A DNA stretch of 64,000 nucleotides, taken from Paenibacillus tyrphae (GTDB lineage Bacteria > Bacillota > Bacilli > Paenibacillales > NBRC-103111). Below are positions 59,728 to 64,000 of the stretch, one piece after another (position 1 is the stretch's first letter; the number at the start of each line of letters is the position of its first letter). Below the pieces are notes generated by a model. That model saw only the letters and a list, made by a program, of their open reading frames with translations, was not told the origin of the DNA and ran no database searches. Where the stretch lies: positions 248,001 to 312,000 of the forward strand of contig NZ_JAMZAW010000005.1 in the NCBI RefSeq assembly GCF_024158745.1. The letters are read 5' to 3'. The translations under genes and the position numbers were made by a program.

Positions 59728-60705
59728 TCAATTTTGCAATGGCTTCATGAATGGACCCTTCTCCGCTTGCTTATGACGCAAAAATTGCTTGCCGTACTCG
59801 CCATGCGGATGAATGTTGACATGTTCCGTTTGGATGGTCGAATGCTCGATGCCGTATTTTTGCTTGAGCGTCTCATTGATGGCGAGAATGATGCAGAACG
59901 GTTGAATTTTGTCGTCGATAAACACGTGGGCCGTCAGCGAGTAATGGTCGGTCGATACGGCCCACAGATGCATTTCGTGCACATCTTCGACGCCTTCAAC
60001 ATCCCGGATTGACTGGCGGATCTCGTCCAAGTCGTAGCGGCTGGGCACCGATTCCATAAGAATCAGGTACGATTCTTTGATGATTTTAGCGCCACCGGTA
60101 AAAATAATGCCGCCGATGACCATACTGATAAGCGGATCGAACCATTTCAAGCCGGTAAAATAAATGATGATGGCCGAGACAATAACCCCGATCGAGCTGA
60201 GCAAATCACCGATAAAGTGCCACAGGGCGCTTTGGACGTTCAGGTTTTCTTCTTCCTTCATGCTGCGGCTGAGCACAATAGTGAGCACCAGATTGACGAT
60301 GAGGCCGATGGACGCGATGATCAGCATCAGCTTCAAGTCGATTTCTTCCGGCGTAATGAACCTGCGGATGCCTTCGATGAAGATGCCTGCGGCGATAATG
60401 GCCAGCGCCAGCCCATTCAGGAAGGAGGCGATGATTTCGAAGCGCAGATAGCCGAACGTAAATCGTGCATTCGGCGGCCGGGTAGCCAAATAGATGGCAA
60501 TCATGCTGAGGCCCAGAGCGATAACGTCGGAGATCATATGAGCCGAATCGGAGAGCAGAGCCAGCGAGTTCGACATCAAGCCTCCGATAATTTCGACGAT
60601 CGTAAAGAAGGCGGTCAAAATGAGCGTAACCCAGAGCGTCTTCTTGGACCGGCTTTGTTCTTTGACATGATGAAGATGATGGAAATCGTAATGATCATCT
60701 TGCAT
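59728..60705 (-). CDS. Cation diffusion facilitator (CzcD-like)
   Basis: Membrane metal/proton antiporter of 325 residues, probably exporting Zn2+, Co2+ or Cd2+. Six helices are followed by a cytoplasmic ferredoxin-like domain. The two halves of the Zn transport site are visible: 'SLALLSDSAHMISDVIAL' (HxxxD type) and 'SALWHFIGDLLSS' (HxxxD). The N-terminus is His-rich ('HYDFHHLHHVKE'), as in other metal exporters. ATG 60705 is preferred, since GAAAGGA lies at proper distance; GTG 60714 is too close to it. It is a single gene. Confidence 0.93.
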   Translation of the reverse strand: MQDDHYDFHHLHHVKEQSRSKKTLWVTLILTAFFTIVEIIGGLMSNSLALLSDSAHMISDVIALGLSMIAIYLATRPPNARFTFGYLRFEIIASFLNGLALAIIAAGIFIEGIRRFITPEEIDLKLMLIIASIGLIVNLVLTIVLSRSMKEEENLNVQSALWHFIGDLLSSIGVIVSAIIIYFTGLKWFDPLISMVIGGIIFTGGAKIIKESYLILMESVPSRYDLDEIRQSIRDVEGVEDVHEMHLWAVSTDHYSLTAHVFIDDKIQPFCIILAINETLKQKYGIEHSTIQTEHVNIHPHGEYGKQFLRHKQAEKGPFMKPLQN

Positions 60706-60952
60706 GGATAACACCGTCCTTTCGAGCTGCTGTATGTAACGGATTATACGTCAAGTTCTGAATTTTGGCAAATACTTTAATTGATAGTGTTTATCATCGG
60801 TTTTATGGGCTTATTCTTCGTTTTTGAGAAGTTTTATCACTTTTTTGATAACTTTTCTCAATCGAGTGAAAGCGATTATCGTTTTCGCAAAATGGCAGCG
60901 ATTACAATTTTGTTACATAAATGAAATATTCCTGTTACGTATTTAACATGTT

Positions 60953-60986
60953 GGGGGTGTAATATAATAAGCAAGACCCCCTTTTT
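60953..60986 (+). terminator. Tandem terminator-like hairpin 1
   Basis: GGGGGT / ACCCCC with an 18-base interior, followed by TTTTTAATA. No gene lies directly upstream on this strand (60706-60952 shows none). Confidence 0.55.
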
Positions 60987-61004
60987 AATATATAAACCTT
61001 TTGA

Positions 61005-61036
61005 AGACTCGCCCCGTTGGCGGGTCTCTTTTTTTT
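61005..61036 (+). terminator. Tandem terminator-like hairpin 2
   Basis: AGACtCGCC / GGCGgGTCT with CCGTT loop, followed by C and eight T residues. Confidence 0.75.
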
Positions 61037-61038
61037 GC

Positions 61039-61072
61039 GACCGCTACCCTTGCTTGGTGCGGTCTATTTTTT
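61039..61072 (+). terminator. Tandem terminator-like hairpin 3
   Basis: GACCGC / GCGGTC with a 14-base loop, followed by TATTTTTTATG. It ends 86 bases before the sigma-factor start. Confidence 0.65.
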
Positions 61073-61158
61073 ATGTAACCTTTTCCGTAAAGATCTAATA
61101 ATTGAACAGAGAGAAGAAGATTGCAAAAGGGATCGTTTTTTATGGAAAGGTGGCTGTG

Positions 61159-61698
61159 TTGGTGGATTTGAAAGAAGACTACGTCCTCAAAGCGCAAGCA
61201 GGGGATAGCGAAGCATTCATCTATTTGGTCAAGGAATTGGAGCTGAACTTGTACCGAATGGCCATGGCGATCGTCAAGCAGGAGGCGGATTGTGCCGATG
61301 TCGTGCAAGAGGCGATACTGAAAGCTTACAAGTCGCTGCATACGTTAAAAGATCCGGCTTTTTTCAAGACGTGGATCTATCGGATATTGATTAACGAGTG
61401 CAATAAACTGTTGAAGAAGCGGATGCTTTTGATGACAGGCGATGAGCTTACCGGCCGTCCTTCCGGTATGGCGGATTATGAAAATATCGATCTGCGGGAG
61501 ATGGTGGACCATCTGGAGGAGAACCTGCAAATCGTCATTGTCCTGCATTATTTTCAAGATCTCCCTCTTTCTGAAGTGGCCGACGTGCTCGGTATATCGA
61601 CGGGAGCGGTGAAGACCCGCCTGCACAGGGCAAGAAAGCAGTTATTATCTTGGTTAGGAACCGGTACGGAAAGGAAGATGAGCTGTGGCGCACAATGA
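61159..61698 (+). CDS. ECF-type RNA polymerase sigma factor
   Basis: A 179-residue sigma-70 family factor with regions 2 and 4 only. Region 2 is 'AFIYLVKELELNLYRMAMAIVKQEADCADVVQEAILKAYKSLHTLKDPAFFKTWIYRILINECN'; region 4 is 'QIVIVLHYFQDLPLSEVADVLGISTGAVKTRLHRARKQL'. It is of the SigV/SigX-like group. TTG 61159 (or GTG 61162) is chosen for spacing to AAAGGTGG; a longer frame from 61102 lacks a ribosome site. The last 14 bases overlap the next gene, which encodes a membrane protein of anti-sigma type. Confidence 0.9.
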   Translation: MVDLKEDYVLKAQAGDSEAFIYLVKELELNLYRMAMAIVKQEADCADVVQEAILKAYKSLHTLKDPAFFKTWIYRILINECNKLLKKRMLLMTGDELTGRPSGMADYENIDLREMVDHLEENLQIVIVLHYFQDLPLSEVADVLGISTGAVKTRLHRARKQLLSWLGTGTERKMSCGAQ

Positions 61699-62080
61699 GC
61701 TTGATAAAAACTTGATCGAATGCAGGAAAAAGCTCCCTGACCACATCACGGCAACGATGCGCTTCCGTTTAGACGATACGTATAGGATGATCCGTGAAAT
61801 GGAAAAGCCAGCAGACAAGCTTCCCAATAAAACAATTAAAAAGCGGAAGCCGCTTCAGAAAGGGTTGGTCATTGCCGTCGCCGCAGCCATTCTTGGATTA
61901 TTGATCCTGAGTCCCGTACTGATCTCCTCGACGATGGCCGAGTCATTGAATAAATTGCCGATCGTGGGGAACATTTTCAAGCTTGCAGGGGATTTAGGGC
62001 TTCAGAAGGCCGAAGAGGAGGGCCTCACGACAACCGTAAATGAAAGTGCAAGCCATGACGGCTACGAAGGTTTCCTATGA
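61685..62080 (+). CDS. Anti-sigma-like DUF4179 protein, N-terminal part (frameshifted)
   Basis: First 131 codons of a membrane protein. A cytoplasmic helical part of about 55 residues should bind the sigma factor, one membrane helix follows ('GLVIAVAAAILGLLILSPVLIS'), then the start of the extracytoplasmic DUF4179 domain ('LNKLPIVGNIFKLAGDLGLQKAEEEGLTTTVNES'). The start is GTG 61685 after GGAAGGATG, overlapping the sigma gene. The frame ends early at 62080, while the rest of the expected domain continues in another frame from about 62060. Confidence 0.8.
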   Translation: MAHNELDKNLIECRKKLPDHITATMRFRLDDTYRMIREMEKPADKLPNKTIKKRKPLQKGLVIAVAAAILGLLILSPVLISSTMAESLNKLPIVGNIFKLAGDLGLQKAEEEGLTTTVNESASHDGYEGFL

Positions 62081-62762
62081 CGGAATACGAATTGCATTGG
62101 AGTTAACAAGAACGGCTCCGGAAGGTACCGAAGGCGCGCTATATCATTTGCGTTCGATCATGAATAATAAGGCGAAGAAGGGTTCTTTTGATAATATTCA
62201 GGTTTGGTTGCCTTCCGGTAATTATAGCAGCCTTAGCTTGGGAACGAACCTAGTCACAGAACCTTCCGAATCCGTGCTTGTGCAGCTTCACGATTTATCG
62301 GGGGATATTCCGGATCAATTCGATTTGACGGTAAAGATGGGGCTAAAAGGGTATAAACGGCCGTTTGAATTAAAAGTGCCGGTCGTCAAAATGGCCGGAC
62401 ACACCGTACTCACATCCGAAGAGACGAAAACCTATAAGGGCGAGAGCTTGAAAATAACCGCCAAATTGGAAATGACACCTATCACAACCCGTCTCACCGT
62501 CAACTTAGCAGATGAGTATCTCTTGAAAGATTTGTGGTTTGATATCGTTGACAATGAGGGGAACTTTCCAAAATCGCTCGGCGGGGGAGTAAACAACTAT
62601 GAAAATCACAAAGCGGATTATACTTACGAGGCTTTCCGGACCAGGCCGAAATCAATAACGGTCAAGCCGTATTTGAATAGGGGCAAGCAAGGGAAACAAT
62701 ATATCCCTGAACTGGAACTTGTCGTAGCAGTGCCCGAGAATCCTGAAGATGAAAGCAAATGA
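62040..62762 (+). CDS. DUF4179/DUF5643 protein, C-terminal part (frameshifted)
   Basis: A 240-codon frame that carries the continuation of the protein above. 'TATKVSYDGIRIALELTRTAPEG' is the expected next piece of the DUF4179 domain, and 'KTYKGESLKITAKLEMTPITTRLTVNLADEYLL' onward looks like the DUF5643 immunoglobulin-like domain. There is no signal peptide of its own and its nearest purine-rich site is 15 bases before ATG 62040, so independent translation would leave an extracytoplasmic domain in the cytosol. A single-base deletion near 62055-62065 explains both frames. Confidence 0.7.
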   Translation: MKVQAMTATKVSYDGIRIALELTRTAPEGTEGALYHLRSIMNNKAKKGSFDNIQVWLPSGNYSSLSLGTNLVTEPSESVLVQLHDLSGDIPDQFDLTVKMGLKGYKRPFELKVPVVKMAGHTVLTSEETKTYKGESLKITAKLEMTPITTRLTVNLADEYLLKDLWFDIVDNEGNFPKSLGGGVNNYENHKADYTYEAFRTRPKSITVKPYLNRGKQGKQYIPELELVVAVPENPEDESK

Positions 62763-62763
62763 T

Positions 62764-62797
62764 AAAAAGGCCGATCCCACTAAGGACCGGCCTTTGC
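62764..62797. terminator. Bidirectional terminator
   Basis: Stem AAAGGCCG-a-TCC / GGA-c-CGGCCTTT with a short loop, T-rich on both strands, shared by the DUF4179/DUF5643 and YbdD genes. Confidence 0.8.
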
Positions 62798-62799
62798 TC

Positions 62800-63003
62800 T
62801 CAGCAGCAGCGCGAAACTTTACCGCCTTTGGCGTTATAACGGGCTTCCTGCGCCTCGCGGAAAAACTCCTCCCGCGTCTGGATCGGCTCGCCCGGATGGC
62901 ATTCCTTCCGATGCTCGACGTACCGCTCGTAGTTTGGCACCCCGACGAGCAAGTCGAGGAACTGTCTGCGGTACTTGAGCACGTCCTTGACGGCCTCAAA
63001 CAT
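62800..63003 (-). CDS. YbdD/YjiX-family small protein
   Basis: A 67-residue protein of the family nearly always encoded directly after CstA-type carbon-starvation transporters. The motifs 'GVPNYERYVEHRKECHPGEPIQTREEFFREAQEARY' and the C-terminal 'SRCC' are diagnostic. It overlaps the end of cstA by eight bases, indicating translational coupling. Probably a cytoplasmic accessory to the transporter; its biochemical role is not established. Confidence 0.9.
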   Translation of the reverse strand: MFEAVKDVLKYRRQFLDLLVGVPNYERYVEHRKECHPGEPIQTREEFFREAQEARYNAKGGKVSRCC

Positions 63004-64000
63004 ACTTCGGCACCTCCCGGACGCCGTCTGCGCCGCGCGCGATGTAAGGCGCTTCGCTCAGCCCGACGGGCAGGCCCTTCAGCACGCGGTACCATGTCCG
63101 CAGCGATACGAGGAGCACGGCCAGCACGATGATCATAAATACGCCGCAGAGAATCGCATCCACGTAATCGTTCGTGATGATCTGCTGCATTTGCGCGGCT
63201 GTTTTGGCCGGTGCCACCAGCTTCCCGGCGTTCAACGCGTCCTGATACTGCTGCGCGTGGGTCAAAAACCCGATTTTGGCGTCGGGATGAAACAGCTTCT
63301 GCCAGCCGGCTGTCATCGTAATGGTGAGCAGCCAGACCGTCGGCACCAGGGTCACCCAAGCGTACGCTTTCTTGCCCATTTTCAGCAGGATGGTCGAGCC
63401 GAGAATGAGCGCCATGCCCGCCAGCATCTGGTTGGCGATCCCGAACAGCGCCCAGAGCGAGTTGATGCCGCCCAACGGATCAATGACGCCCTGGTACAAG
63501 AAATAGCCCCAGCCGGCCACGCAAAGCGCCGTAGCTATGACGTTGCCGAGCGTGGATTCGGTATTGCCGAGCGGCTTGACGACGCTGCCGAGAATTTCTT
63601 GAATCATAAACCGGCCTACCCGGGTTCCTGCATCGATCGTCGTCAGAATAAACAATGCCTCGAACAAGATGGCAAAATGATACCAGAACGCCATTAGCGC
63701 CTTGCCGCCAATGACCCCGGACAAAATATGCGCCATGCCGATCGCGAACGTCGGCGCGCCGCCGGTCCGGGAAAGAATCGTCGATTCGCCAACATCCTTG
63801 GCCAAATTCGTCAGGTCGTCCGGCGTGATCGTAAAGCCCCATGACGTCAAAGTGGCCGCCGCTTTCACCGCATCGGTGCCGATGGCGGCAGCCGGGGAGT
63901 TAATGGCGAAGTAGGCGCCAGGCGTAATGACGCAGGCGGCAATCAGCGCCATAATGGCGACGAACGACTCCATCAGCATCGCGCCGTAGCCGATCGGCCG
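62996..64000 (-). CDS. cstA: Carbon starvation protein CstA family, C-terminal part
   Basis: The frame is open to the end of the window, so only the last 334 codons of a protein usually 550-700 residues long are seen. It is a multi-helix transporter for peptides or pyruvate. 'LSRTGGAPTFAIGMAHILSG', 'FWYHFAILFEALFILTTIDAGTRVGRFMIQE' and 'LWALFGIANQMLAGMALILGSTILLKMGKKAYAWVTLVPTVWL' are CstA signatures. The YbdD-family gene follows with an overlap. The start and any control region lie outside. Confidence 0.93.
   Translation of the reverse strand, partial: RPIGYGAMLMESFVAIMALIAACVITPGAYFAINSPAAAIGTDAVKAAATLTSWGFTITPDDLTNLAKDVGESTILSRTGGAPTFAIGMAHILSGVIGGKALMAFWYHFAILFEALFILTTIDAGTRVGRFMIQEILGSVVKPLGNTESTLGNVIATALCVAGWGYFLYQGVIDPLGGINSLWALFGIANQMLAGMALILGSTILLKMGKKAYAWVTLVPTVWLLTITMTAGWQKLFHPDAKIGFLTHAQQYQDALNAGKLVAPAKTAAQMQQIITNDYVDAILCGVFMIIVLAVLLVSLRTWYRVLKGLPVGLSEAPYIARGADGVREVPKYV

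Noticed and set aside
1-64000. CRISPR arrays, tRNA or rRNA genes
   Set aside because: No regularly spaced direct repeats and no cloverleaf or rRNA-like segments were seen by reading; a dedicated scan was not possible here.

Overview
The window looks like chromosomal DNA of a spore-forming, menaquinone-using, aerobic Firmicute of the Paenibacillaceae type. The grounds are the Gram-positive Shine-Dalgarno sites, frequent TTG/GTG starts, U-tailed intrinsic terminators, Spo0E-like and Sda sporulation brakes, DnaB/DnaI primosome proteins, a Bacillus-type SdhCAB and the yutI/yuzB/yutJ/yutM and yumC/yumB/yuiB neighbourhoods. I saw no rRNA, tRNA, CRISPR array or complete insertion sequence.

Layout. 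1-8.9 kb: thioredoxin-fold fragment, heme A synthase (ctaA), UbiD-family decarboxylase, HEPN-like protein, SDR, Fe-S proteins (NifU, HesB/IscA), YuzB, an NDH-2-like flavoprotein, aminofutalosine synthase MqnE behind a structured leader, and a Spo0E-like protein. 8.9-11.0 kb: AT-richer accessory DNA flanked by a duplicated 3' end of the HesB/IscA gene, with a lipoprotein, an XRE regulator and a divergent unknown gene under paired palindromic operators. 11.1-17.9 kb: MarR regulator and a complete Opp/Dpp-type ABC operon. 18-20.6 kb: small genes, then sda behind a cluster of DnaA-box-like 9-mers. 20.7-24.7 kb: HPr, PRD regulator and an ascorbate-family PTS. 24.8-30.1 kb: Fe3+-type ABC operon with two paralogous binding proteins, interrupted by a 306-bp palindrome. 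30.2-34.8 kb: GntR regulator and a sugar ABC operon.

34.9-46.7 kb: ferredoxin-NADP reductase, NADH dehydrogenase 2 with a Rex-type operator, HemQ, small membrane proteins, a second member of the palindrome family, dnaB-dnaI, trxA, uvrC and a CPBP protease convergent with and overlapping uvrC. 47-50.5 kb: c-di-AMP riboswitch, ktrB, ktrA and a cation/proton antiporter. 50.5-54.9 kb: LysR regulator and sdhCAB. 55-57.2 kb: an AT-rich agr-like locus made of a kinase-less seven-helix membrane protein, AgrB, a short autoinducer-type peptide and a LytTR protein without receiver domain, facing a second LytTR protein. 57.3-59.7 kb: LacI regulator and GH88 hydrolase. 59.7-64 kb: CDF metal exporter, three tandem terminator hairpins, an ECF sigma factor with a frameshifted anti-sigma-like DUF4179 protein, and YbdD-CstA.

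Two themes connect the genes. Respiration and redox: MqnE plus UbiD suggest the futalosine route to menaquinone, which would serve NDH-2 and SdhCAB; CtaA and HemQ supply hemes. Regulation: several circuits can be read from the DNA, including Rex at ndh, DnaA at sda, c-di-AMP at ktr and autoregulatory operators at the XRE, MarR, GntR and LacI genes. The strongest candidate for an undescribed system is the AgrBD-LytTR locus at 55.0-57.2 kb. The hairpin repeat family (25924-26229 and 39375-39513) comes next.
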